From: Alviniconcha marisindica
Lineage: Eukaryota; Mollusca; Gastropoda; Provannidae
Assembly: GCA_018857735.1 (NCBI GenBank)
Contig: JABMCL010002458.1
Span: 86,001-150,000, forward strand
Length of the DNA: 64,000 nt
Reading direction: 5' to 3'
The notes beneath the pieces are model-generated. The model made no database searches, was not told where the DNA came from, and saw only the letters and a list, made by a program, of their open reading frames with translations. This document shows, piece by piece, positions 26,669 through 34,115 of the stretch (positions are counted from its first letter, which is position 1; each line of letters begins with the position of its first letter). The position numbers were made by a program, and so were the translations under genes.

Positions 26669-29600
26669 ATGCAAGCGTGTGTGGTGTGTGTGCATGTTTG
26701 TGCGTGTGCTCTGTGCATTTAGAGCAGAGAAAATCATTGACTGACCCATCACCTGCTCACAAACTGTCTTGAATTCGCTAACAATGCACTGACCACTGGT
26801 AATGCAGAAAGTGAAAATGCTTAATCTGCTCACCGTGTACCATGCTGCCTTCTTTTTCTTGTCACCTTTTGAGCCCTTGGCTGCTGACAAAGGCATCTGA
26901 TCCAAGGACCTTGACCCTCCCTCCGACATTGCCCCGTTCCATGAATCCACACTTAGGTTCAAGTCCAGGGACTTCTCTGAGCACCTATCCAGAATGTTCT
27001 CCAACGATCGCTCAAACGACCTCTCCCTGGAATGTCTGCCTGTCGACAGCGTGCGAGCCCCGTCCTTTTCCGAAGTGGAATCTGACATGGAGTCTGACTT
27101 CTTGTCCGCCAGCCCCATGATGACGGATGCGCTGTGACTGTGGTGGGGGAAGTCCAGGCCCGAGCCGGCCCCGCCTTCCGACAAGGTCATCTCACTGCGG
27201 CTGCTTTTCTCCGAGCCCGCAGGCAACTTCTCCGGAGACCAGGAGCGGCGAGCGTCCACCCGCTCGTTGACCGGCGATGGTGACCCAAGCCGGAAATCAA
27301 CCTTGTCCCTGGAAATCAAAGGAAGAGTGAAGTCGGGGAGAAAATTACATGAGTTGAACAGGTTAGAGGGATGACCAGCTTTCAAACCTTCACGAGTTAT
27401 AACATGGGCCTGGGTACAAGGCAAAGGAGGAAAACGTTTTTTGTTTTTTTACACATTAACCAGGGTTCAGACATAACTATGTGCAAGATGCACACACGCG
27501 CGTGCACACACACACACACACACACGCACGCACACACATGCACACCCCCACACATGCACACACACACACACACACACACACACCCATGCACACACACACC
27601 CCCACACACACACGCACACGCACACACACACACGCACGCACACACACACACACACGCACACCCCCACACCCACACCCACACACATGCGTGCACACACACA
27701 CACACACACACACACAAACATTGTACAAACTGATATGGGTGAAGGACAATGTCACCAACTCAAATATTCTGAGAAGAGAAATGTCTTGTTTGTTTTTTAA
27801 GGAAGACAGAGTACTAGCAGAGTCTGAGTGCCTGATGTCTTGGGGGGGACTGTGTTCCAGATGTGGAGGCCGCAGTGTGAAAGCCATGGGTTTTGCAGTT
27901 GAAGCGTTGGAGTTTGAGCAGGCATGTGTCTGACAAAAAAGACCAGAATGAGTGGGAAGGACTGTAAAGGTGTAGTAGCTCAGAAATATAAGAGGGGGCA
28001 GAACCTGTGATTGTGTTGTAATGCATACAAGCAGTTTTGTATTTTATTCATTCAGAAATTGGGAGCCAGTGGAGTTGCTGTAGGAGAGGAATAGACATGT
28101 ATGTCTGTTGGAATGAGATGTGTTTTGTACTGAGTGAGCACACATCTGTGTCTGTGTACCATGCTGTGTACCATGCTGTGTGCACTGTTTGTGTGTACAG
28201 TGTGCACACATCTGTGTCTGTGTACCATGCTGTGCGCACTGTTTGTGTGTCTGTGTACCATGCTGTGCGCACTGTTTTTGTGTACAGTGTGCACAGATCT
28301 AATCTCTGTGTCTGTGTCAGTGGGCCTGTTCAACAAGCTGCCAGCACACCCACCCATCCCTGTAGTCTGAAGCGGCCGTCGCCTGCGGGTCCTGGCTGGC
28401 AGTGGTGCCACAGGCATTCAGGGACTCCTGGCTGGACATCACAGTGTCCGTCTGGTGTCTGAAAAACACTCACACCTGTACAGGGAGCATTAGCAACAGT
28501 TCCAGCCATGGCAAAAGGTCACATTTTACTGACCCAACATTTCCAGCCATGGCAAAAGGTCACATTTTACTGACCTAACATTTCCAGCCATGGCAAAAGG
28601 TCAGATTTTACTGACCTAACATTTCCAGCCATGGCAAAAGGTCACATTTTATGACCTAACGTTTCCAGCCAAGGCAAAAGGTCACATTTTACTGACCTAA
28701 TGTTTCCAGCCAGGCAAAAGGTCATGTTTTCCTGACCTAACATTTCCAGCCATGGCTAAAGGTCATGTTTTACTGACCTAACATTTCCAGCCATGGCAAA
28801 AAAACAAAAAAATGTTTTACTGACCTAACATTTCCAGCCATGGCAATAAAATCTGTTTTACTGACCTAACATTTCCAGCCATGGCAATAAAATATGTTTT
28901 ATTGACCTAAGAGTAGGAGTACTAGGACTTGACCTTCAGCACATACTCTAACTCAAACCCCAAAACACCCCATACTCTAACTCAAACCCAAAAAACACCC
29001 CATACTCTAAGTCTAACTCCAGTAAAAAGGTCTCCCATACTCTGTTTCAAGGAAATGGATACTACAACTGCAAGCAGGATGGTCTCATATCTTATTCATA
29101 ACTCAAGTAAAAGGGTACTACAACTGCAAGCAGGATGGTCTCATATCTTATTCTTAACTCAAGTAAAAAGGTACTACAACTGCAAGCAGGATGGTCTCAT
29201 ATCTTATTCTTAACTCAAGTAAAAAGGTCCCCATTATGGGGCCCATACTCTAACTCAAAAGATACCCTTTACTCTAACTCCAGTAAAAAGGTCTCCCATA
29301 CTCTAACTCAGGTACTACAAGTAGAATGGTCTCATACCATAACTCAAGTAAAAAGGTCCCCATTATGGGGCTCATACTCTAGGTCTAATTCAGATAAAAA
29401 GAGGTCCCATACTCTAACTCAAATAAAAAGAGGTCCCATACTCTAACTCAAATAAAAAGAGGTCCCATACTCTAACTCAAATAAAAAGAGGTCCCATACT
29501 CTAACTCTAAATAAAAAGAGGTCCCATACTCTAACTCAAATAAAAAGAGGTCCCATACTCTAACTCAAATAAAAAGAGGTCCCATACTCTGACTCAAATA

Positions 29601-30571
29601 AAAAGAGGTCCCAAATAAAAAGAGGTCCCAACTCCCATACTCTAACTCAAATAAAAAGAGGTCCCATAACTCATATAAAAATAGATCCCATTCTCTAACT
29701 CAGATGGTGAGCCAGTTTGGCCTAGCGGTGAGGCGTTAGGCTGGTAAGCGGAAGGACCTCAGTATGATACCATTTCGACTCTCCTTTCTCTTCAAAAAGG
29801 TTGTGAATTTGTGGACACCGTCTTGTGACTTTGTCCATCACTTCCTACTGAAACATTCAAATGGCTCTCATCGCTGCCCATCTTAATGCAGGAATCATTC
29901 TGGTGGTGACAGTGTTGTGACAGGTATATAATCTCCCTCTTCCCCCACCTCCATACCCCCTTCCCCCCGTCCCTAATAAGCCTTATGGTTTCTGTGGACG
30001 TTAAGCACCATGTTTACTTACTTTACTAACTGAGATAAAAAGGTCTCCAATACTCTAACTCAAGTAAAAAGGTAACTGCAAGCAGGATGGTCTCCTACTT
30101 TAAAGAGGTCCCCATTATGGGGCCCACACTGTAGCTAAATAAAAAGATATCCCATACTCAAGTAAAAATGTATCCCAATTCAAATACTTTATCTCCCGTA
30201 AATAAAAAGGTTCCCCATAGATTTTAAGTTAATTTAAAGTATATAATAAAAAATATAAACACACACACACACACACACAAACTGAAGTAGGTATAGGATG
30301 GTCCCATGCATTTTAACTCAAGCAAAAAGGTCCCCCATATACTCTAGCTCAAATAAGAAAGGTACCCATACTCACTCAAATAAAAATGCCCACTTTACAA
30401 AGGTTGCCGAAATCTTAAGTTAGAGAGCACTGCATACTCATTCAAGTAGGACAATGACTCAGTTGCACTTGACATTTTTCATGCTGATGTGACATCTATA
30501 AGGTGCCAAGGATGGTTTATGTAAACCGGTCAGACAGTTACTGTACTGGTCACATACATGGCCTTATTACC

Positions 30572-30627
<56 letters not shown>

Positions 30628-32127
30628 ACTTTGTATGTACATATACACTCTGTCTCTGTTTTATTTTTTGTTTGTTTTTACCACCGTTTTGTTTAGTTAG
30701 TTTCTTTCTTTTGTTTTGAGAAGCAGTCAAACAAAATAACAGCCAGTACAGCTGACCAACTGCTAACTTCCCCCCAGTATGCACTGATCTTAGTCAGTTA
30801 TTCAGTATCTGCTCATCCAAACCCTGGTAACCCCACCCTTTAATAGTTTGTCAGTAAATTAAAAGATACCTCCTACTGACATAGTCAAACTCAAACAGGG
30901 CACTTCCATTTTATACTTTCACTCAAGTAACAAGGCCCCCATACTCTTATTCTTAAGCAAAAAGGCACCCCACATCCTAACTCCTGTAAAAATATACTCC
31001 ACACCCTGCTGAAGTACCACCTTAACTAAAAAGAACAGAAGACCCCCTAAAACTTAAAGGCTACACTAACTCAAGTAAGCAGGCCCAAAATAACCAACTG
31101 AAAGTGAAAGTAGTCTAGCAAGTAAAATGGCCCTCCATACTCTCCCACAAAAAGGTCCCCTTACTCTAACTCAAGTAAAAAGCCGCCAAACTCTAACTCA
31201 AGTAAAAAAGCCCCCATACTCTAAGTCTAGCTCAAGTAAAAAAGCCTCCATACTCTAAGTCTAACTCAAGTTTATAAAAAAAAAACTCTAAATCTAACTC
31301 AAGTAAAAAAAGCCCCCACACTCTAACAGTCTAAGTCTAACTCAAGTAAAAAAAGCCCCCAAGTCTAACTCAAGTAAAAAAAGCCCCCATACTCTAACAG
31401 TCTAAGTCTAACTCAAGTAAAAAAGCCCCTACACTCTAACTCAGGTAAAAAGGCTTTCATACAGGGTTCACATTAACCAGTAGTTTCTGGTATTTTACTG
31501 GTTAAAAATAAAATCAACATCATACCAGAAAAAAATCAGCAACCACATAGAAGGAGTCTCTAGAGCAACTGGTCAGATACATTTACCACCTGTTATTTGG
31601 TTTGACTAGTTCTAAAAAAATCAATTAAAAAAATCAATAAATTGTGTAAGTAAGATTAAGAGAGACAGCATATCGTGTGGAGTGGTGGGGTGTGTGTGTG
31701 TGTGTGTGTGTGTGGTAGTAGTACTGACCACTGTGTGTCTGATCAGTTACAATGATTATTTGACCGGTTTCCATGAACCGCTTTCACCACATTGTAGTCA
31801 CTGATGTCACACCAGTTTGAAAAATGTTTAGCACAATCACTGTACTTAGTCCTGTTTTGGGGGCTGCTCTGTGCTAAATTCTGGAACTGAGCAAATTCCA
31901 ACTCTGCATGGAACAAAATCGCAAAGTAGGATTACTAGGAATCAGTTAAATTCCACAAAATATATCAAGAACCAACATTTAAAAGGTGGTAAAACTAAAA
32001 GCAATGAGTGTGCCCCATTTATATATACATAATTATGCCAGTAGTCCTGTCACTGACACTGTGACATTGGTCATTGTCAACATATTTAATGAAGATTAAA
32101 ACTGTTGGGTTAGGGTTGCTCATGAAA

Positions 32128-32183
<56 letters not shown>

Positions 32184-33743
32184 AGTTATCTCAACCTGTC
32201 ACAGTGTCTGCAAAAAGCCAACAGTGATTTTTTCAATAGTACTTAGTAGCCTTATCAACATTTATAATTTAAAAAAATAAAGCAAACTGACATGTATACA
32301 TACTAATACAAAACACAGTTTTACCCCTCAGTAAAATTAATTTACATGAAATATTTATTACACTCACAGATCTAGTCACACAAGAATATTCCAACAAGCA
32401 ACATTCCAACTTTGCACCTGAGGCAATTTCAGAATTATGCAGGCAATTCAAGAACTGGTAGTGGTACTGGTAGTAATTTTAGGAATTCACACTTTGAGCT
32501 GCTTAGTTCTGGAACCGAGCAAATTCCAACCTTGCGCAAGTCACGATTATGTGCATAAATGGTGTGTGCCGGCATCCAGATTAATACATCATTATTCTGG
32601 TCCCTACTGGTTCATAGGATTATACTGAAAAGAATTTTATGACCGGCCCTGCATGTCTGAGAATGAATGTTGATATATTTCACGTGGCATCAGCCATGCA
32701 ACAACCACAGAGCGCTACCACTACACCACTTCCGTGGATATTAATAATATGCGCTATAAAAGGATACAGTCACTCATTCAGAATCACATGCCAATGTACA
32801 CAGTGAGTCTGCTCGAGAGCAGAGAATAGCGCTATATAAAAGCTATGAATATGAATAATAATAATTATACATCATCTGATCATGTCAAATGATGAAAATT
32901 CTAAACATAAAAGTTTGCAATTTGTATGTCCCCTTTGCACTACACCACTTCCGTGGATATTAATAATATGCGCTATGAAAGGATACAGTCACTCATTCAG
33001 AATCACATGCCAATGTACACAGTGAGTCTGCTCGAGAGCAGAGAATAGCGCTATATAAAAGCTATGAATAATAATAATAATAATTATACATCATCTGATC
33101 ATGTCAAATGATGAAAATTCTAAACGTAAGTTTGCAATTTTTATGTCCCCTTTGCAGTCACCAGATCCCCCGCAACAAAGTAATAATCACTCGACCATTG
33201 TTTAATAATAAAATAAAATAAAGTGCTGCCCACGTGCTTCGTCCACACTAAGCCCGTCGAAGGCGTTGATTGGCTGCAGATCATCTGTCAGTCAGAGGAC
33301 TGCAAGTGGTCAGTTACTGTCAAAATAGCACGTTCTTTCAGTAATATTCACTCTCATATTTTTGAGTTATTTACAGTAAATAAAAACAATAGTAACACAA
33401 CACTGTGTCGGATCAAATTTTTCGCGTTTTTTGAAACTTTTCTCAGTCAAACTCATTGAACCCCTTGTTGAGGATTCTGATATATATATGGGGCAGCTTA
33501 GCGGCACGTCGCCGAACTATTGCGAAACCCGTCCTCTTGATGTTCTTACCGTGAAGCACCGAGCCGTGGGGAGTTTCTGGGAGACTCAGCAAATGATGTC
33601 ACGCTTGGGGCGGACTCAACATGAAACAGCACAGATTGTTTATGTTTGGTTTCTCTGTTGTTGGTAGGGCTTCCATGGTCGTTATCCACGTACGAACGTC
33701 GGTACTCGACCGTCACAACCCCCCTCTTACCTTGTCGGCTCAT
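5748..33743 (-). CDS. GRAMD1: GRAMD1/Aster-family sterol transfer protein, 15 exons, 3' end not found
   Basis: Spliced minus-strand gene reconstructed from 15 exons whose phases all join (2331 nt, 777 codons). Family knowledge: Aster proteins are ER-anchored; the GRAM domain senses plasma-membrane phosphatidylserine and cholesterol, and the VASt/ASTER domain carries cholesterol to the ER. Visible order: a serine-rich N-terminal region (about 1-258), the GRAM domain (about 262-378, with [15 protein letters not shown] and [11 protein letters not shown]), an acidic linker (381-442), the VASt domain (about 445-613, with FTDSPFF, SYTLTL and GLTDYFRNL), a basic segment KKKLRRRRK, one transmembrane helix (about 692-712) followed by FYKLW, and a C-terminal WREIL...LLDQ segment. 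The order matches vertebrate GRAMD1A/B. The segment that normally follows the GRAM domain (an ELW..VHQCYG-like stretch) was not found, nor was the exon after LLDQ. Which vertebrate paralogue is closest cannot be told; invertebrates probably have one gene. Confidence 0.93.
5869..7265. repeat. Roughly 29-33 bp minisatellite touching GRAMD1 exon 15 acceptor, about 45 copies
   Basis: Units contain CAACATACTGACGACTGTCA followed by a (CA)n run; toward 7265 they become CAGATGACTGTCTCACACAC types. On the minus strand each proximal unit ends TGTGTGTGACAG, the same sequence as the real acceptor of exon 15, which lies at the array edge (5869). Confidence 0.92.
7447..7560 (-). CDS. GRAMD1: GRAMD1 exon 14, transmembrane helix and FYKLW motif
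   Basis: Codons 699-736. Reads [20 protein letters not shown], closely matching the vertebrate LLVxLNxMLFYKLW anchor. Acceptor TTTCAG, donor CCT|GTGAGT. Three copies of its acceptor and first 25 or so nt lie just upstream in the gene (7561-7709). Confidence 0.95.
7561..7709 (-). repeat. 49-bp array copying GRAMD1 exon 14 acceptor and exon start, 3 extra copies
   Basis: The exon 14 start (25 nt ending at 7560) recurs at about 7585-7609, 7634-7658 and 7683-7709 with few changes. The first two copies are preceded on the minus strand by GCAG and the third by TCAG. Spacer is (CCAA)n. Confidence 0.92.
7710..8215. repeat. 48-64 bp minisatellite, about 9 copies
   Basis: Unit contains ACCACACTCAAACTCGTAAT and CAAACTGAAATCAACCAA, with an optional TCACTGAATCAACCAA insert. 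Confidence 0.9.
8365..9300. repeat. 39-bp minisatellite, about 18 copies plus diverged tail
   Basis: Unit CTTGGTTCATTGGAACCACA plus AGTCTATAAGGACTGCTAT. 39 is a multiple of three, so ORFs of 200-250 codons stay open in three frames over both strands. The third-position pattern and setting inside a GRAMD1 intron argue against coding. Confidence 0.93.
9547..10048. repeat. 37-bp minisatellite, about 13 copies
   Basis: Unit CACTGTAATGAGGTCACAAA plus GGCTCCTGCAAACACAC. Confidence 0.93.
10092..10161 (-). CDS. GRAMD1: GRAMD1 exon 13, start of transmembrane helix
   Basis: Codons 676-698. Reads [20 protein letters not shown] followed by isoleucines. Together with exon 14 it makes a 20-residue hydrophobic helix. 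Acceptor GTGCAG, donor AT|GTAAGT. Confidence 0.9.
10205..10345. mobile_element. Fragment of AATAAT-tailed dispersed element
   Basis: Contains GATAATAATAACAGATAAGT then TTTGTATAGCGCTATTCTCT, the signature seen again near 57750 and 62320. This tail type is common on invertebrate SINE/LINE-like elements; family not assigned. Confidence 0.5.
10785..11040. repeat. Short ACCAACCAACAGACAAA tandem repeats
   Basis: Imperfect 16-28 bp units between GRAMD1 exons 13 and 12. Confidence 0.85.
11049..11231 (-). CDS. GRAMD1: GRAMD1 exon 12, basic linker
   Basis: Codons 615-675. Reads [15 protein letters not shown], then [17 protein letters not shown] and STPPSPTR. The polybasic stretch matches the RRRKR segment between the VASt domain and the membrane anchor in the family. 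Acceptor GTGGCAG, donor AGAG|GTTAGG (weaker than the others). Confidence 0.9.
11220..11365. repeat. Two-copy duplication across GRAMD1 exon 12 acceptor
   Basis: CAGGTGAGC (start of exon 12, plus-strand view) plus the CATTTTTTGTTCATCAGGAA segment recurs about 75 bp further on. The second copy has an ACAG where the true acceptor has GCAG. Confidence 0.75.
11495..11690. repeat. 26-29 bp minisatellite, about 7 copies
   Basis: Unit TAAGCAACCAATAAAAAGGT plus TGTTGTCA. Confidence 0.9.
11858..11911 (-). CDS. GRAMD1: GRAMD1 exon 11, end of VASt domain
   Basis: Codons 597-614, reading [18 protein letters not shown]. This equals the vertebrate IEKN..SG.EDYFRHL motif that closes the VASt domain. Acceptor GCTGCAG, donor T|GTGAGT. 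Confidence 0.95.
11935..12425. repeat. 55-bp minisatellite, about 9 copies
   Basis: Unit contains CAACATCCCCACCACAGACT and GGTACAACAGGAACTGCAGT. Lies upstream (gene sense) of GRAMD1 exon 11. Confidence 0.92.
12465..13330 (-). repeat. 61-bp minisatellite carrying GRAMD1 exon 10 3' end and splice donor, 13 decoys
   Basis: Each unit on the minus strand has the last 29 or so nt of exon 10 (TGTGATGGGAATGTTTAAGG preceded by TTCCACAAGTC) followed by the donor GTGAGT. I count 13 such donors before the functional one at 13315. Units differ from the exon by a consistent G-to-A (TTCCACAAG for TTCCGCAAG). Confidence 0.95.
13316..13508 (-). CDS. GRAMD1: GRAMD1 exon 10, VASt domain
   Basis: Codons 533-596. 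Reads [15 protein letters not shown], then [28 protein letters not shown] and SVMGMFK. Acceptor GAGCAG|GTGTGT, donor AAGG|GTGAGT. An upstream GT (after CGCAA) gives the wrong frame into exon 11, so the distal donor is used. Both junctions are copied into flanking minisatellites (12465-13330 and 13509-14320). Confidence 0.96.
13509..14320 (-). repeat. 32-bp minisatellite carrying GRAMD1 exon 10 splice acceptor
   Basis: Minus-strand unit reads GTGAGCAG|GTGTGTTGATG, matching the true junction GTGAGCAG|GTGTGTTACAAG for 16 bases. More than ten units keep the AG; others have GAGCGG, which destroys it. Abuts exon 10 at 13509. Confidence 0.92.
14396..14520 (-). CDS. GRAMD1: GRAMD1 exon 9, VASt domain
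   Basis: Codons 491-532. Reads [17 protein letters not shown], then [11 protein letters not shown] and STERQ, matching the vertebrate W...RELLYT/LTNPL...ETQ segment. Acceptor GTGGCCCAG, donor CAG|GTCAGT. Confidence 0.95.
14553..15080. repeat. 30-45 bp minisatellite next to GRAMD1 exon 9 acceptor, about 14 copies
   Basis: Unit TTTTTACACCCAGTCAACCA plus GGGCCACAGTGAGGTAAGTA. The minus-strand CTTACCTC..TGTGGCCC resembles the sequence leading to the exon 9 acceptor, but the units lack the final AG. Confidence 0.9.
15080..15575. repeat. 52-bp minisatellite, about 10 copies
   Basis: Unit CTGGCTGTATTCATACCATA plus CAGCAGCCAGCCTACTTCCA. High identity between copies. Confidence 0.94.
15635..15945. 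repeat. 44-46 bp CA-rich minisatellite, about 7 copies
   Basis: Unit ACCACACCCCACTTGCACAC plus ATACTCCCTTCACATACACA. Followed by C-rich sequence to exon 8. Confidence 0.92.
15994..16137 (-). CDS. GRAMD1: GRAMD1 exon 8, start of VASt domain
   Basis: Codons 443-490. Contains [18 protein letters not shown] and [10 protein letters not shown], the diagnostic start of the VASt/ASTER cholesterol-binding fold. The donor is TTCG|GTCAGT. A second GT 20 bp further on breaks the frame into exon 9 and was discarded. Confidence 0.96.
16145..16530. repeat. 50-bp minisatellite, about 8 copies
   Basis: Unit GTCAACACTCAGGCTACTGC plus AAATCAGCCAACCAGTAAAT. Starts 8 bp from the exon 8 acceptor but does not contain exon sequence. 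Confidence 0.92.
16741..17910. repeat. G-rich minisatellite, about 17 copies of 60-80 bp
   Basis: Units combine GTCATCAGACAGCAGTCAGG with long G runs (up to 17 G). On the plus strand this is dense G-quadruplex-type sequence; the GRAMD1 transcript carries the C-rich strand. Confidence 0.93.
18120..18306 (-). CDS. GRAMD1: GRAMD1 exon 7, acidic linker
   Basis: Codons 381-442. Reads [14 protein letters not shown], later [10 protein letters not shown], and ends TSEDSD. This matches the acidic linker between GRAM and VASt domains in the family (vertebrate GRAMD1B has LSDSSD here). Acceptor TCTCCAG, donor ACA|GTAAGG. Confidence 0.85.
18540..18850. repeat. 42-bp minisatellite, about 7 copies
   Basis: Unit contains TACTGGGGACCAAAGTACAC and CGAGTCAGCATGC. 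Upstream (gene sense) of exon 7. Confidence 0.92.
18915..19245. repeat. (CT)n microsatellite with GTTACAAACCAGTT spacer repeats
   Basis: Six copies of a unit made of TTATGCAGGGTGTTACAAAC followed by variable (CT)n. 19246-19690 is single-copy with nothing recognised. Confidence 0.92.
19700..20070. repeat. 40-bp minisatellite, about 9 copies
   Basis: Unit CAGCATCACACTGGTCAAGA plus TGGATTGGAGGACAACCTGA. Two copies share the TACAATCTGA variant, indicating duplication of a two-unit block. Confidence 0.94.
20100..21720. repeat. 43-bp minisatellite, about 37 copies
   Basis: Unit CACCTTCCGGCTAACATAAA plus GCCTGACAGTACCACATCAT. An AGGCACACACC variant alternates with ATCATGCC. From about 21600 the copies become irregular, with scattered indels. 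Confidence 0.94.
21720..23690. repeat. Degenerate 29-bp and 42-bp minisatellites
   Basis: Units of the type CACTTCAGTTTATCTCTGTA (to about 22860), then AACACCAACACTTCAGTTTA plus TCTCTTCAGTAAGACTTCAG (to 23690). Both share the CACTTCAGTTTATCTCT core, so one array grades into the other. Many copies are frayed. Confidence 0.88.
23925..24194 (-). repeat. 41-bp minisatellite carrying GRAMD1 exon 6 donor sequence, about 6 copies
   Basis: The true donor is CAG|GTCAGTGAGG. The two nearest units repeat GTCAGTGAGG after CTG; the others have GTCAGCGACG or GTCAGTGACG. The copied segment begins at the intron side of the junction. Confidence 0.85.
24195..24371 (-). CDS. GRAMD1: GRAMD1 exon 6, end of GRAM domain
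   Basis: Codons 322-380. Contains [20 protein letters not shown] and [19 protein letters not shown], ending WQNNLMEQ. Acceptor TTGCAG, donor CAG|GTCAGT. The donor-side intron sequence is repeated in the adjoining 41-bp array (23925-24194). Confidence 0.97.
24580..25245. repeat. Purine-rich (GAGA/CAGA)n satellite
   Basis: About 650 bp of GAGAGA and GACAGACAGAGAGAAAGAGA repeats on the plus strand, pyrimidine-rich in the GRAMD1 transcript. Apparent 300-residue Leu/Ser ORFs here are artefacts. Confidence 0.93.
25296..25399 (-). CDS. GRAMD1: GRAMD1 exon 5, GRAM domain core
   Basis: Codons 287-321. Contains [19 protein letters not shown] and [14 protein letters not shown], among the most conserved GRAM segments in Aster proteins. 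Acceptor GTGTCAG, donor GTG|GTCAGT. Confidence 0.97.
25783..25867 (-). CDS. GRAMD1: GRAMD1 exon 4, start of GRAM domain
   Basis: Codons 259-286. Reads [17 protein letters not shown] and then PKDERLIV, the conserved first helix and strand of the GRAM domain. Acceptor CACGCAG, donor TTG|GTGAGT. Confidence 0.95.
25930..26285. repeat. 19-bp repeat (CATTACGTCAGTGTCCAGT)
   Basis: Imperfect copies with ATCCAGT and ACATCAG variants, between GRAMD1 exons 4 and 3. Confidence 0.9.
26603..26670. repeat. (GT)n microsatellite
   Basis: About 30 GT units preceded by a C run at 26571-26585. Confidence 0.92.
26834..27308 (-). CDS. GRAMD1: GRAMD1 exon 3, serine-rich N-terminal region
   Basis: Codons 100-258, the longest exon of the gene. 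Serine- and charge-rich disordered sequence with RRSWSPEK and several RS/SE phosphosite-like motifs, ending in a lysine run and KAAWYT. That lysine-W-Y-T stretch is the usual lead-in to the GRAM domain in this family. The acceptor is TTTCCAG and the donor is ACG|GTGAGC. Confidence 0.88.
27495..27718. repeat. (CA)n with ACGC and CCCC interruptions
   Basis: About 220 bp of alternating purine-pyrimidine sequence including CACGCGCGTGCAC, a Z-DNA-prone stretch. Confidence 0.9.
27730..28110 (-). mobile_element. LINE 3' remnant (C-terminal end of reverse transcriptase)
   Basis: The minus strand reads [24 protein letters not shown] sequence followed by KTHGF, the well-known C-terminal motif of non-LTR polymerases in animal genomes (…YLSELL..Y.PSR.LRSS…KTHGFR). 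It is frameshifted and 5' truncated. It sits in GRAMD1 intron 2. Confidence 0.8.
28354..28458 (-). CDS. GRAMD1: GRAMD1 exon 2
   Basis: Codons 65-99. The acceptor is TTTTTCAG and the donor is GATGG|GTGGGT. It reads [17 protein letters not shown] and then DYRDG, and enters exon 3 in frame (phase 2 to phase 2). An internal ATG at 28439 could serve as an alternative start. The segment is polar and shows no recognised domain. Confidence 0.75.
28490..28912. repeat. 41-bp minisatellite, about 10 copies
   Basis: Unit CCAGCCATGGCAAAAGGTCA plus CATTTTACTGACCTAACATT. Upstream (gene sense) of GRAMD1 exon 2. Confidence 0.94.
28935..29705. repeat. 26-60 bp minisatellite (CTCTAACTCAAATAAAAAGAGGTCCCATA)
   Basis: About 25 units; the distal half is a regular 29-bp repeat and the proximal half has longer units with GCAAGCAGGATGGTCTCATA. 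The same family resumes at 30015-30210 and 30890-31460. Confidence 0.92.
29706..30015 (+). mobile_element. tRNA-derived SINE
   Basis: The head has an exact pol III A-box (TGGCCTAGCGG, 29718-29728) within AGGCGTTAGGCTGGTAAGCG, and a degenerate B-box (ATTTCGACTC). The body ends with GTGGACGTTAAGCACCATGT, a 3' motif I associate with molluscan SINEs. About 310 bp, inserted within the 29-bp array, which resumes on the far side. Confidence 0.75.
30015..31460. repeat. Degenerate continuation of AACTCAAGTAAAAAGG array
   Basis: Scattered units at 30015-30400 and 30890-31460, separated by single-copy sequence with a (CA)n at about 30575-30625. No gene seen. Confidence 0.8.
31461..32690. other. Single-copy intron sequence with microsatellites
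   Basis: GRAMD1 intron 1. Contains (TG)n at about 31690 and (GA)n at about 32130-32182. A segment GTTCTGGAACCGAGCAAATT at about 32506 has a diverged relative at about 31877 (TTCTGGAACTGAGCAAATTC). No exon supported. Confidence 0.7.
32712..33170. repeat. Tandem duplication of about 225 bp, 2 copies
   Basis: The segment starting CACTACACCACTTCCGTGGA and running through AATAGCGCTATATAAAAGCT and a (TAA)n tract is repeated directly with few changes. The inner GCGCTATATAAA and AATAATAATAAT resemble dispersed-element tails. Confidence 0.9.
33550..33743 (-). CDS. GRAMD1: GRAMD1 exon 1 (start codon)
   Basis: Codons 1-64 plus two bases. It opens with MSRQGKRG and ends SPRLGAS before a good donor (CG|GTAAGA). 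The two leftover bases join the first base of exon 2 to make an arginine codon and keep the frame. The N-terminus is not conserved in the family, so the start rests on it being the upstream ATG of an open exon that abuts the divergent promoter. Splicing from the internal GTAAGA after the fourth codon would put exon 2 out of frame. Confidence 0.75.
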
Positions 33744-34037
33744 TGTCGTTCACGTGAATGTAATAAATTAAGAGAAATACACTTCATAATGCGAAAAATC
33801 GAAGTTCCAATGTTTACCGCATTATGTTGACTATCACGTACGACAGAAGCGGAAGTGTAAATGCTACATCAGTTTCGCATTCTGCTGCAGTAAACGTAAA
33901 TAATTCTGACTTTGTTTCTTGAAAAACACTACACGTAAAGCAATATATTATGGCTAGCATAAAACATTCAAGTAAAAACGAGGTAAAATAAAGGCAGAAT
34001 CCCAACATTCTTTTGAAATACGAAATTATAGGCTATA
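33744..34037. promoter_or_regulatory. Shared divergent promoter region of GRAMD1 and IFT46
   Basis: 294 bp separate the two divergent start codons, so both 5' UTRs and core promoters must lie here unless an untranslated exon exists elsewhere. It is unique sequence with no minisatellite. An E-box CACGTG lies at 33751-33756 and an ETS-like GCGGAAGTG at 33849-33857. I saw no clear TATA box and no good RFX X-box, which ciliary genes often carry. Bidirectional function is inferred from geometry. Confidence 0.7.
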
Positions 34038-34115
34038 ATGGTAGCTCTGCGTAGCGCGCGTTCCAGAGACGAGATCAAAGCAGAGATGGACGAGTTTAGC
34101 GAAGACGACAGGAAA
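34038..34115 (+). CDS. IFT46: IFT46 exon 1 (start codon)
   Basis: Codons 1-26, MVALRSARSRDEIKAEMDEF and SEDDRK, ending at donor AAA|GTAAGC in phase 0. No in-frame ATG is visible closer to exon 2, and the reading frame joins exon 2 cleanly. Confidence 0.82.

Noticed and set aside
29706..29790. Functional tRNA gene
   Set aside because: A-box is intact but the acceptor and T arms do not pair and the B-box is degenerate; it fits a SINE head.
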